Assembly: GCF_011759375.1 (NCBI RefSeq)
Contig: NZ_JAARML010000002.1
Span: 496,001 to 560,000 of the forward strand
Reading direction: 5' to 3'
Source: Paraflavitalea devenefica
GTDB lineage: Bacteria; Bacteroidota; Bacteroidia; Chitinophagales; Chitinophagaceae
Length of the DNA: 64,000 nt
A model generated the notes under the pieces. It was not told the DNA's origin. It saw only the letters and a program-made list of their open reading frames with translations, and did no database searches. Below, piece after piece: positions 1-7,856 of the stretch. A program made the position numbers and the translations under genes. Numbering within the stretch: position 1 is the stretch's first letter; every line of letters begins with the position of its first letter.

Positions 1-2
1 AT

Positions 3-101
3 AAGATGACGATGAGCTCAGTGGATGTTATATATGGGGTAACGATGCAGGAGCCCGGTGTAAGTAAGCTGGTGCCGGTGGATTTCAGAAGCCTGAATTA
101 A
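3..101 (+). CDS. C-terminal end of an unidentified protein (partial)
   Basis: An open frame runs from the window edge to a TAA at 99-101 and encodes the last 32 residues of a protein, ending in VDFRSLN. It is convergent with the ferritin gene, and a symmetric terminator lies between them, which supports its being a real gene end. Too little is visible to name a family. Confidence 0.5.
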   Translation, partial: KMTMSSVDVIYGVTMQEPGVSKLVPVDFRSLN

Positions 102-185
102 TGTGATAATTTGAAAATGGCTTTGTGAAACGGGGTTACCAATTTTAATTAACGAAGTAGAATCTGGTCAGAACAATAAATCAAA

Positions 186-211
186 AAAATCCCGCTTTCG
201 TGCGGGATTTT
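186..211. terminator. Bidirectional intrinsic terminator
   Basis: AAAATCCCGC (186-195) and GCGGGATTTT (202-211) form a perfect 10-bp stem. The A run on one side and T run on the other let it work on both strands, for the partial gene on the left and ferritin on the right. Confidence 0.85.
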
Positions 212-246
212 TCATTTATGGGTATTTTCAAATTATCACATTGGCA

Positions 247-783
247 TTAATGTCCATGACCGCCTTTCCCTTTTCCACCGCCAGCGCCGCCATGTGGATT
301 TAAAGTGCCCAGGTCGCGGTCAAAAAGGTACATACCGCCTTTGTCTTCGCCAATGAGCTTTAATTTGTCAAGGATCTGGCGGGCGAGGCTTTCCTCTTCA
401 ATCTGCTCGGTTACGTACCATTGGAGGAAGTTATGGGTAGTATAGTCTTTCTCCTGTATGCAAAGCTCTACGAGGGCATTGATCTCATTGGATACTTTTA
501 CCTCGTGGGAGTGAACGATCTCGAAGATCTCCTGGATGTTCTTAAAGTCTTTCTGCGGTGCAGCAAAAGGAGGAACGATGGCATGGCCGCCACGGTCATT
601 GATATAATGGAACAGCTTAAGCATGTGCAAACGCTCTTCATCGGAATGATGGTACAGGAACTGCGCCACGCCAGTGTAACCCTTTACTTCGGCCCAGGAG
701 CCCATGGCAAGGTAATACATGGAAGAGAATCCTTCCAGATCAATCTGCCGGTTGAGGGCTGCGTCAATTTTGCTGGATATCAT
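247..783 (-). CDS. ftnA: Non-haem bacterial ferritin
   Basis: The 178-residue protein is a cytoplasmic ferritin that oxidises Fe(II) and stores Fe(III) in a 24-subunit shell. The ferroxidase ligands fall at the same positions as in E. coli FtnA: E17, E50, H53, E94 and E130, with Q127 and the extra glutamates E49, E126 and E129 also present. No haem-ligand methionine like that of bacterioferritin is apparent. The last ~17 residues form an unusual Gly/Lys/His tail ending in GGHGH that could bind metal; that is inference. The ATG at 781-783 gives the standard family N-terminus. It is transcribed alone and divergently from the DUF486 gene. Confidence 0.95.
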   Translation of the reverse strand: MISSKIDAALNRQIDLEGFSSMYYLAMGSWAEVKGYTGVAQFLYHHSDEERLHMLKLFHYINDRGGHAIVPPFAAPQKDFKNIQEIFEIVHSHEVKVSNEINALVELCIQEKDYTTHNFLQWYVTEQIEEESLARQILDKLKLIGEDKGGMYLFDRDLGTLNPHGGAGGGKGKGGHGH

Positions 784-796
784 ATATTGATAGTTT

Positions 797-826
797 TTGT
801 GATGAATATACGAATTTCTAATTTCG
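797..826 (+). promoter_or_regulatory. Bacteroidota-type promoter for the DUF486 gene
   Basis: A -33 TTG at 797-799 is followed after 19 bp by TAATTTCG at 819-826, one mismatch from the Bacteroidota -7 box TAnnTTTG. The ATG is at 862. Confidence 0.5.
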
Positions 827-861
827 GCACATTGTTATCGCCTGCACAAAAATAACCGAAT

Positions 862-1191
862 ATGCGAACTATTATTCTCCTGCTGCTGTCAAATATATTT
901 ATGACGATTGCCTGGTATGGCCATTTGAGGCAACAGCATTTGCCTATGTGGAAGGCCATCCTGGTGAGTTGGGGCATTGCTTTTTTGGAGTATTGCCTGA
1001 TGGTGCCTGCCAACCGCTGGGGTTTTTCCAACGGGTTTAACGGCTTTCAACTGAAGATGACGCAGGAAGTGATCACCCTGATCGTATTTACCGTTTTTGC
1101 AGTGATTTACCTGAAAGAGCCCTTTCACTGGCGTTACCTGGTGAGCTTCGCCTTTTTACTGGGAGCGGTGTATTTTATGTTTAAGAAATAG
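862..1191 (+). CDS. DUF486 (DMT-like) small membrane protein
   Basis: The 109-residue protein has four predicted membrane helices and matches the DUF486 family, small relatives of drug/metabolite transporters. Family-typical stretches include TIAWYGHL near the N-terminus and a QEVIT segment before the third helix. No substrate is known. It stands alone: divergent from ferritin on the left and convergent with the Asp-box gene on the right, with a heptad-repeat hairpin starting directly at its stop codon. Confidence 0.85.
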   Translation: MRTIILLLLSNIFMTIAWYGHLRQQHLPMWKAILVSWGIAFLEYCLMVPANRWGFSNGFNGFQLKMTQEVITLIVFTVFAVIYLKEPFHWRYLVSFAFLLGAVYFMFKK

Positions 1192-1266
1192 CTTCGAGCT
1201 GTGAGCGCCGAGCTACGAGCCCTGTTCTTCGCTGTTTTAGCTCGAAGCTCGTGGCTCATAGCTCAT
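1191..1266. repeat. Heptad-repeat hairpin, word GAGCNNN / RGCTCRT
   Basis: The left arm at 1196-1223 is four 7-bp units: GAGCTGT, GAGCGCC, GAGCTAC, GAGCCCT. The right arm at 1239-1266 is AGCTCGA, AGCTCGT, GGCTCAT, AGCTCAT. The arms are imperfect reverse complements and fill the gap between two convergent genes, so a terminator role is plausible. The same word recurs at 42071-42149. Confidence 0.75.
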
Positions 1267-2270
1267 TGAATGAGCTTTGCTATTTTCCCATTACTGCCCG
1301 CCAAAAACACAGCATTGCCTTTCTTTGCTTTCCGGCATACATGAAAGCCTTCTGTCGAAATAGATTGCCAGTGATTACCGCCATCAACAGAAATATCTAC
1401 ACCCGGCACCCCGCAGGTGATCAGCTTTTGGGAACTGATGTATACCACACAGCTACGATACCCCTGTGGCCCTTTAACAGGCGCCTGCCAGGTTTTCATA
1501 CCGTCTGTTGACAGCAGACAGTTTTTGGTCGTGTCTTTTTGGTTATCATAGTCTCCGGCTACAATGATGGCCTGGTTGCCATGGATGGCTATGGAATTGG
1601 GACCGGTCATTTCACGGCCTTGTGTAATGTCGAGGGATTGTGCACCACGGGGATCAAATAGCCGTGCATTTTTACCACCGGATACGATGGTGAAGAGCCC
1701 TTTTTTATGGTACCAGATATTGGAGCCGCTGGCGGCAAAGAAACCTTCGCCTTCCAGGGCAGGCAGTGCCGTTGTGGTCATTTTTTTCCAGGTGCTGCCG
1801 CCGTCATCGGTGGTAGCCAGAAATACTTTACCGTCTATAGGATCACCTACTACAATGCCTCTTTTATTGTCATAAAAATCCATGGCGTCGAGGAACATGC
1901 CTTTGGTGCTATCGGTAAAGACGGTTTTCCAGGTGCGCCCGCCATCGTTGGTTTTGAGGATATGGGCCGGTTCGGCAATGGCGATGATAACAGCCGTTTT
2001 ATCATCAAAGGCCTCAATATCACGGAAATCCCTTTTTTCAAATCCGGGTACAGTGGTCCACTGCCAGGTCTTCCCGCCGTCAACAGACCGGCCTGTTTTG
2101 CCTTTACTGCCGCTGACCCATATTACCTGGTCATTGACAACACTAAGGCCGCGAAGGCTGGTTTCTGTGCCGCTGGTGAGCAGTTCGATCTGTTGTGCCT
2201 GTAAAGCTGTTGGGGAAAGGAAGCAGGTGGCCAGGAAAGCGATGGCGGAGAAAAAGGTTTTGATCTTCAT
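1263..2270 (-). CDS. Secreted YCF48/BNR-like Asp-box repeat protein
   Basis: The 335-residue protein has a signal peptide ending near LQAQ and about five Asp-box motifs (SVDGGKTW, TNDGGRTW, TDDGGSTW, STDGMKTW, SVDGGNHW), pointing to a beta-propeller of the YCF48/sialidase-repeat type. Such proteins are often loosely annotated as oxidoreductases, but no catalytic motif is visible. It probably acts in the periplasm or on the cell surface. The ATG at 2268-2270 is preferred to an ATG six codons upstream because it gives a clean signal peptide. Its 3' end abuts the heptad hairpin at 1191-1266. Confidence 0.85.
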   Translation of the reverse strand: MKIKTFFSAIAFLATCFLSPTALQAQQIELLTSGTETSLRGLSVVNDQVIWVSGSKGKTGRSVDGGKTWQWTTVPGFEKRDFRDIEAFDDKTAVIIAIAEPAHILKTNDGGRTWKTVFTDSTKGMFLDAMDFYDNKRGIVVGDPIDGKVFLATTDDGGSTWKKMTTTALPALEGEGFFAASGSNIWYHKKGLFTIVSGGKNARLFDPRGAQSLDITQGREMTGPNSIAIHGNQAIIVAGDYDNQKDTTKNCLLSTDGMKTWQAPVKGPQGYRSCVVYISSQKLITCGVPGVDISVDGGNHWQSISTEGFHVCRKAKKGNAVFLAGSNGKIAKLIQ

Positions 2271-2293
2271 AGCTGTTAAGATAAGCAAAAATC

Positions 2294-2328
2294 AAAAAGC
2301 CATCGTTCCGTTGAAGCGATGGCTTTTT
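2294..2328. terminator. Perfect terminator-like hairpin upstream of the Asp-box gene
   Basis: AAAAAGCCATCG (2294-2305) pairs perfectly with CGATGGCTTTTT (2317-2328), giving A and T runs on both sides. It sits only 24 bp upstream of the Asp-box start codon, with no gene ending next to it on either strand. It may be the terminator of a lost gene or a leader attenuator. Confidence 0.7.
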
Positions 2329-2943
2329 GAATGTCTTAATCTTTCAGTCGAATCGATCGAAGGTAAACTCATTTCAAAGGCATTGGATTGGATACAGGTG
2401 CTCTCTGTTTTTGGTGGTTGGGTTTTTAGGATATCGACTGGGTTTTTAGGTCTACCGGATTAGGGGCTTTCTACTACGATATTGGATGTTGCTATATGGT
2501 CTTTCAGGATTTTTCAAAAGAAACCTCGATGCACTCCGGATCAAGGATAAAAGCTTTCGGTTTCTGTAAGGGATTTAGAACAGATCTTTCAGATGATATT
2601 GGATGCTGGATATTGGCGGTGGACTTTCTGTAGAGATATTGGATCAACTATTTCAAAGGTAGTATTAGAACTTTTATTGACATAGCGCAAATCTGCCCTG
2701 TTTTTTGGCTTCAGTTATTACCCATCATATCGTAAAAATTGCTATCTGGCTTAGCGGTATTACTTTTAATTCTATCGTGTTTTTGCGAAAAACATCCTGA
2801 TTTGGGTAAAAACACTCGATTATTCCTGGTAATTATACTGCTTAACACGAGCCCTGCTGCAGGAAACCACCAGCCCCTTTTGGACAAGGGAGGCTTCGGG
2901 AAAGTCAGGCCAGGCATGCGTTTTTTAGTGGCGAAGGGCTTTT
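2329..2943. other. 615-bp gene-free region with short direct repeats
   Basis: No convincing gene was found on either strand. GGGTTTTTAGG occurs twice, 20 bp apart, near 2414-2446, and GATATTGGAT occurs several times between 2480 and 2650. The region lies between the peptidase 3' end and the orphan hairpin at 2294 and may be the remains of a decayed gene. Confidence 0.5.
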
Positions 2944-4395
2944 TTAAAACCCTTTTTTAGCGGATTGTAATTTGGGTAAAGTGAAGTTGTCCAGGGGACT
3001 TTTCTCAGCTACCAGCTTCTCTATTTCGCTGATCTTACGGGGAGCTGCCCAGGAGAGCAATTCATAATCCTTTTCCCGGATGAGCAGGTCATCTTCAATA
3101 CGCACGGCAATGGTCCACCATTTCTTATCACAGGGACTGTTCTCCGGAATGTAAATGCCGGGCTCTATAGTGATGACCATGCCTTTCTTCAGCTTTGTAG
3201 AGGCATTCCTGTCATGCACATCCAACCCAATATGATGGCCGAGGCCATGGGGGTAGTATTTGTTGGCTTCTTCCTTTTTGCTGATGATGCCCAGTTTCAA
3301 TAACCCATCGGCTATTACACCCCTGGATACTTTATCCAGTTCCTGCCAGGTAGTGCCTTCTTTACATAATTTGAAAGCGGCTTCCTGGGCTTCATATACC
3401 AGCTCGTAAATGGCTTTTTGTTCCGGGGTAAATTTCCCATTGGCAGGCACGGTCCGGGTTACATCGGCTGTATAGCCATGGTATTCGGCGCCTACATCCA
3501 TGAGCACCATCCTGTTCTCAACATGCAGCTTTTCATTTTCCTGGTAGTGCAGTACGCAACCATTGTTGCCGGCGCCTACAATAGAAGGATAACCTACATG
3601 CTCGGCGCCATATTTTTTATGAACAAATTCATGCAGTCCCTGCGCTTCTCTTTCTGACATGTCGGGACGGACAGCTTTCATGACTTCGGCCTGTCCCTGG
3701 CAGGAGATCTCTACAGCTTTGCGCAGCAGTACAAGTTCTTCCGCTGTTTTAATTTCCCGCAACTGACCTGTATATTGGCGGAACAAAGCAGTGCTGAAGC
3801 GTTTGTCCTGTGCATAGTTGTCGGTGATCTGTGCCTTCTCTTTCAGTTGTTGGATCAGATCATACAGGTCGGCATTGTCATACAGGGAGTTGGCAATATC
3901 TGTTGGCAGGCGGTCAAGAATGATCTTTTCGAATTTGGAAAAGTCTATAGCGGTATTCTTAAAGTCTTCGCCATTGTATACATGGGTGAGGCCTAGTTTT
4001 TGTTTGGCGCCTTCCACGCCCAATCTTTTACCGGTCCATTGTTCTGCCTGTGCATTGCGTTTTTGTACAAACAATAACTCTTTATAGGTACTGCCATCGG
4101 CAGCGGTTTGTGGTTCTTTAAACAACAGGAAGAGTGAATGAGGTTCCTTATAACCGGTAAAGTAATACAGGTCGGGATTCTGGTGGTATACATAGTCCAC
4201 GTCATTGGAAAAATTGCGGGTGGGGTAGGCCCATACAATGGCAACGGAATTGGCTGGCATTAGTTGCCGCAGGGAATCCCGGCGGCCTGCATGGAAGGCA
4301 GGGGTAAGGTAATCATCCGGCAGATCGGTTTCCTGGGCGAAGGCAGGGGTGGTGGCCAGCAGGGTGGCTACTATAACGAAATCGCGTAAACGCAT
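2944..4395 (-). CDS. pepP: Exported Xaa-Pro aminopeptidase (M24B)
   Basis: The 483-residue protein removes N-terminal residues preceding proline. A signal peptide ends near PAFAQ, followed by an aminopeptidase-P N-terminal domain (about 30-180) and a pita-bread catalytic domain. Dimetal ligands are visible in DVGAEYHGYTADVTR (two Asp), HGLGHHIGLDVHD (His), TIEPGIY (Glu) and RIEDDLL (Glu). The ATG at 4393-4395 is preferred to one seven codons upstream because it leads straight into the signal sequence. Export suggests a periplasmic role in digesting peptides. Confidence 0.92.
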   Translation of the reverse strand: MRLRDFVIVATLLATTPAFAQETDLPDDYLTPAFHAGRRDSLRQLMPANSVAIVWAYPTRNFSNDVDYVYHQNPDLYYFTGYKEPHSLFLLFKEPQTAADGSTYKELLFVQKRNAQAEQWTGKRLGVEGAKQKLGLTHVYNGEDFKNTAIDFSKFEKIILDRLPTDIANSLYDNADLYDLIQQLKEKAQITDNYAQDKRFSTALFRQYTGQLREIKTAEELVLLRKAVEISCQGQAEVMKAVRPDMSEREAQGLHEFVHKKYGAEHVGYPSIVGAGNNGCVLHYQENEKLHVENRMVLMDVGAEYHGYTADVTRTVPANGKFTPEQKAIYELVYEAQEAAFKLCKEGTTWQELDKVSRGVIADGLLKLGIISKKEEANKYYPHGLGHHIGLDVHDRNASTKLKKGMVITIEPGIYIPENSPCDKKWWTIAVRIEDDLLIREKDYELLSWAAPRKISEIEKLVAEKSPLDNFTLPKLQSAKKGF

Positions 4396-4456
4396 AGTTG
4401 GGTTTTTAAGCATCATTGAATGAGATAAATTTAGGGGTTATTGTGTATAGGCGCCG

Positions 4457-4504
4457 GAGTGAATGAGGCGAGTGGAAGTGATAAGTGGCGAGTGGTAAGT
4501 GAGC
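4457..4504. repeat. Heptad repeat, word AGTGGYN (single arm)
   Basis: Units AGTGATA, AGTGGCG, AGTGGTA and AGTGAGC run at exact 7-bp spacing over 4477-4504, with weaker related units back to 4457. It is the same word as at 14363-14434 and 21271-21360. No clear second arm was seen. It lies between divergent genes, so it is not a terminator here. Confidence 0.65.
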
Positions 4505-4635
4505 GGGAATAGGGGTAAATGGGTAGGCGGCATGCTGTGAAAAGGGGAATTACCGCAGGGGTATTCAAAAGCCGCAATGACGAATCGTATTTTATGCAGG
4601 AGTGTGCAAGGTAGTAATACTGAAACTGGCAAAAG

Positions 4636-5394
4636 ATGCAATATTTCGTTATTTTTTTGCGATTTTACAGGGTAATAGCCAGCTTAGTGAAAAGTCAAAT
4701 ATACCTGGTCGTATCTGTCTTAACGGTCGTAATGTCATTTGTACCCGCATTGATCGTCTTGCTTAAAAAACTTTGGCAGGCGACTCCTTTTCAATATTTC
4801 GCTGTTTACTGGATCATCAATGGACTGATGAATATTATGTTCCTGGTAGAGGGACTGAATAAAAGATTTATTGAAGTGGCCAGTGTGATCTATAATGCAT
4901 TGGATATACCTATGATGGTGGGCATTATCTACCTCGCTGCTTTTTCTCCGGCGATCAAAAAGTTTATCCGTATTGGCATGGTGGTTTTTGTCCTGTTTGA
5001 AATTGTTTGCCTGGCAAGCAGCGGACTCCGGTATGATGCCTTGAAGTATGCGTTGGGATTGGGTTTGATCTTTATCCTGACGATTATTATCTGGCAGATA
5101 TCCCTGTACCTGCAACAGGTGGTGTATGCTACACGGGAAAAAGCCCTGTTGCTCATCCATGGCGCCTTGTTGTTCCAGTACGGCACTTATATCGTGGTGT
5201 ATATTTTTGATTATTTCCTGAGCGGGAGTAGTGTGGCAGACAATATTGACAAGTTCCTGATCTATTATATTTCTACCATTTTATCCATCGGTATTGGTTG
5301 CAGCGGATTGCTGCTGAAGGGGCTGCATAAGTTACCCGCTACAACGGCGCTCAGAAAGTCTTTTTGGGCTGAGTCCCGGGAAACGCCTGTATGA
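4636..5394 (+). CDS. Polytopic membrane protein, family unknown
   Basis: The protein is 252 residues from ATG 4636, with about seven predicted membrane helices and a short soluble tail; no known family was recognised. The start is uncertain. A TTTTTTTGC stretch at about 4652-4661 resembles a -7 box, in which case an in-frame GTG at 4687 would be the true start. The last 44 bp overlap the 3' end of the opposite-strand gene at 5351-5992. Helix spacing and scattered residues suggest the two may be distant paralogues, but this was judged by eye only. Confidence 0.7.
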   Translation: MQYFVIFLRFYRVIASLVKSQIYLVVSVLTVVMSFVPALIVLLKKLWQATPFQYFAVYWIINGLMNIMFLVEGLNKRFIEVASVIYNALDIPMMVGIIYLAAFSPAIKKFIRIGMVVFVLFEIVCLASSGLRYDALKYALGLGLIFILTIIIWQISLYLQQVVYATREKALLLIHGALLFQYGTYIVVYIFDYFLSGSSVADNIDKFLIYYISTILSIGIGCSGLLLKGLHKLPATTALRKSFWAESRETPV

Positions 5395-5992
5395 TGGCCA
5401 TCACGAAGAGGATATTTTTCAACAGGTTGAATACTGCATGCAGGGGCCAGTTCTGCTCCCATTGTTTTCCCACCGTAATAAAGAAGAAGAAACTTCCCGA
5501 AAGATACACGAGACAACCCAGCGTTATCCAGAAAGCCGGTTTTTTGTAAATGAATTCCATGGGATCGTCCATAAGCCATTCATGAAACAGGAGCAGGCTG
5601 TAACTGATGATGAGTATGACGGCTGTACCGGCATTGAAACGGCTGTAGTAAACAAGTCCGAATTTCTCCAGCTCAAGGGTTACTATGACGATGAAGATCA
5701 CGGAACCTGCTATTACCCATTTCTTATAGTTTTTCCGTCGGAAGAACCGGTAAAAGAAAAGGGTGAAGAAGGTATATTCCGTGATGGTGAATATGAATGA
5801 CAGGATCCTGGCTGCAGTAGGCGAGGCGTGGAGGATTTCCGATAAACGGTCGCCGGTAAAAACTGTCAAGGCATAGATGAACAGCAGCTTGCCTGTGAGA
5901 CTCAGGCGGGATGGACGCAGAGCCAGCAAAGTGATAGGGATAGCCAATAACGAATATGACGCTATTATGCCTGCAAGGGGTGTTACAGTCAT
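5351..5992 (-). CDS. Polytopic membrane protein, family unknown
   Basis: The 213-residue protein has about seven predicted membrane helices, a basic loop RRKNYKK after the third helix and a basic C-terminus (QPKKTF). It is convergent with and overlaps the 4636-5394 gene by 44 bp. The layout (helix pair, aromatic helix, basic loop, helix, tail) resembles that neighbour, suggesting an inverted duplication. No enzymatic or transport motif was recognised. Confidence 0.75.
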   Translation of the reverse strand: MTVTPLAGIIASYSLLAIPITLLALRPSRLSLTGKLLFIYALTVFTGDRLSEILHASPTAARILSFIFTITEYTFFTLFFYRFFRRKNYKKWVIAGSVIFIVIVTLELEKFGLVYYSRFNAGTAVILIISYSLLLFHEWLMDDPMEFIYKKPAFWITLGCLVYLSGSFFFFITVGKQWEQNWPLHAVFNLLKNILFVMAIIQAFPGTQPKKTF

Positions 5993-6076
5993 GCCTTAAC
6001 CGAATTGTGCTAAAAATAACACTTATCTGTCAAAAAGGAACAGCGAAATGTGGAGAATAGAATAGTATTTAGTGGA

Positions 6077-6982
6077 TCACAAGTCAATGATCGCGTATGC
6101 TTTCTCGCTGAGATAAGGACCACCAGGATGTTTGGCTGTATAATCGAGGTTGATCCAGTACTGACCATTTTGTTCGTGGTAGTAGATGTTATCTATCGAC
6201 TTGTCGCCAAAAAGATAGATGATGGCCTGCTGCAGCCGGTCAAAAGCTTTTTTATCACCTGCATACATTTCCGGGTAGAGATGTCCTTCTGACAATACCA
6301 TGCGGCAATGTGCGCCGATTGCCTTGAGGCAGGAAACCATGAGAATGGTATGATCATCGCAATCGCCTCCCATCCCGTTGAGGATGGTTTCACGGGCAGT
6401 GGCAAAGTATTCATCCCGCTCAGAATCGGATACGTATTTAAAGCTGGAGTTGATGTATTTGAAGAGGGAGAGATGCCTGACCACAGGACCATATTTGGTG
6501 TGGTATTCATCAAAGTAATCGAGGGAATGCTTTACGGCAAAGTTCCGCACAATAGAATCTCTGTAATCTACTTTGGATTGTAATACCTTGATGGTTTTAG
6601 TCAGCGGCCCATCGAAAATGCCGGGCGTTAATACGAGGTCTGTTTCCTTTTGTCCCTTCTGGCCCCAGTTGTTTTCCACCATGGTCCGGTAGTCGGTCAC
6701 CATGTGGCTGAAGCCATATCCATTGGTAAGCTGGTTATATAGCAGCACCAGTACACAGAGCGCTACAGCAGGTATAAGCAGGAACCGGAAGATGCGCAGC
6801 ACCAGCCAGGTAGCCAGGGCGGCCAGCAATACAGAAACAGTAAGATCGAGGTTCCAGTCGCCCACCATCAGGGGGGGAAGATACCGGTTAATGAGCGGGG
6901 CCAGTGGTAATACAGTGAGAATGCTGACGATGACCAGCAGCACTTTCCGTATTTTGATATACTTTTCGTCGTTAAAGTTCAT
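6077..6982 (-). CDS. Membrane-anchored transglutaminase-like protein
   Basis: The 301-residue protein has three or four N-terminal membrane helices (to about residue 85) followed by a transglutaminase-like papain-fold domain. The probable triad is Cys in GGDCDDHTILM, His in SEGHLYPEMY and Asp in YWINLDYTAKHPGG. Such domains act as proteases, transglutaminases or peptidoglycan-related enzymes; the substrate here is unknown. The ATG at 6980-6982 is used, with another ATG four codons upstream equally possible. It has its own upstream gap and is probably monocistronic. Confidence 0.82.
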   Translation of the reverse strand: MNFNDEKYIKIRKVLLVIVSILTVLPLAPLINRYLPPLMVGDWNLDLTVSVLLAALATWLVLRIFRFLLIPAVALCVLVLLYNQLTNGYGFSHMVTDYRTMVENNWGQKGQKETDLVLTPGIFDGPLTKTIKVLQSKVDYRDSIVRNFAVKHSLDYFDEYHTKYGPVVRHLSLFKYINSSFKYVSDSERDEYFATARETILNGMGGDCDDHTILMVSCLKAIGAHCRMVLSEGHLYPEMYAGDKKAFDRLQQAIIYLFGDKSIDNIYYHEQNGQYWINLDYTAKHPGGPYLSEKAYAIIDL

Positions 6983-7127
6983 ACCTGATAGCATCCGTTA
7001 AAGCAAAGAAAATCATTTCTGTCAACTTATTCATGTGCACCAATAGCCATAGTAGCTAAGCAGGTCGTTTGGGGAATAAGGTTTACATGAATTTATACAA
7101 TTTTACGTTAACGGAGGCATAATATTA

Positions 7128-7150
7128 GCCCCGGTTTTTTACACCGGGGC
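7128..7150. terminator. Hairpin downstream of the small acidic protein
   Basis: GCCCCGG (7128-7134) pairs with CCGGGGC (7144-7150). It lies 13 bp beyond the stop codon of the gene at 7164-7430, but lacks a strong T run on that strand. Confidence 0.55.
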
Positions 7151-7163
7151 CTGCTGGTATCAT

Positions 7164-7430
7164 TTAGTCATCATCTTCTTCGTAATAGGCATCCTGATTA
7201 TCATTGTATACGGATTCCCATTCTTTCACTTTGTCATCGCTCAGCAGTTCCAGTATATCGAAGATGGGGTCAGTTTTCTTTTTCCATTCCAATACCGGTA
7301 CTTCCGCATAGTTGGTGACATACAAACAATAATCCGTTTCTACCGTTACTTTGAGCAGTGACACCGGGCTGTCTTCTTTTTCCTGTACCAGGTAATAATA
7401 ACCAGACTCTAATAGTGCATACGAATACAT
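7164..7430 (-). CDS. Small acidic protein of unknown function
   Basis: The 88-residue protein is rich in Tyr, Glu and Asp and ends in YYEEDDD. It has no signal peptide or membrane helix and is presumably cytoplasmic. The ATG at 7428-7430 is chosen because a purine-rich GGAGGGAGA lies just upstream, one of the few Shine-Dalgarno-like sites in the window; a GTG five codons earlier is less likely because it overlaps that site. Flanking gaps on both sides suggest a single-gene transcript. No family was recognised. Confidence 0.65.
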   Translation of the reverse strand: MYSYALLESGYYYLVQEKEDSPVSLLKVTVETDYCLYVTNYAEVPVLEWKKKTDPIFDILELLSDDKVKEWESVYNDNQDAYYEEDDD

Positions 7431-7856
7431 ACAATCTCCCTCCACCGTTTTAGTTAAAGTGTTTTAAAAAAGTAACTTAATTGGTTATAGTAAGTGATTA
7501 CCCTGTTTCCAGGCATACTTTTTCAAAGGCAATGATCCTGGGCAGAATTTAATGGATGTAGCGGGGGTTGGTTTGGTAGAATTCTGATAGGTTGGTAAGG
7601 CCAAAATTAGGATAATAATGGTAATCGCCGGGCAGGAGGCAGGGCCAGGGGCAAAATTTTTACGGAAGCTTAATAATTCTGTCTATTTATTATTGATTAT
7701 TAATATGTTATAAATGGTTGTAAAGTTAATAAATATGCTGACTGGGGTTATAAATACCCGCACCAGGATCCTTTACCTCCATCCCGGCGGTCCAAAAGAG
7801 GGGAGGATTATTTACCGGCAGGTTTGCGATATTTGCACCTTTTTAAACCTCTGTAT
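7431..7856. other. 426-bp intergenic region between divergent genes
   Basis: No gene is supported. It is AT-rich around 7680-7730 and must hold the promoters of the two divergent genes. A TATTTGC at about 7830-7836, some 20 bp before the GAPDH ATG, resembles a Bacteroidota -7 box without a clear -33 element. Confidence 0.45.

Noticed and set aside
2711..2960. Small open frames on both strands in the 2.3-2.9 kb gap
   Set aside because: Short, overlapping each other in opposite directions and without motifs.
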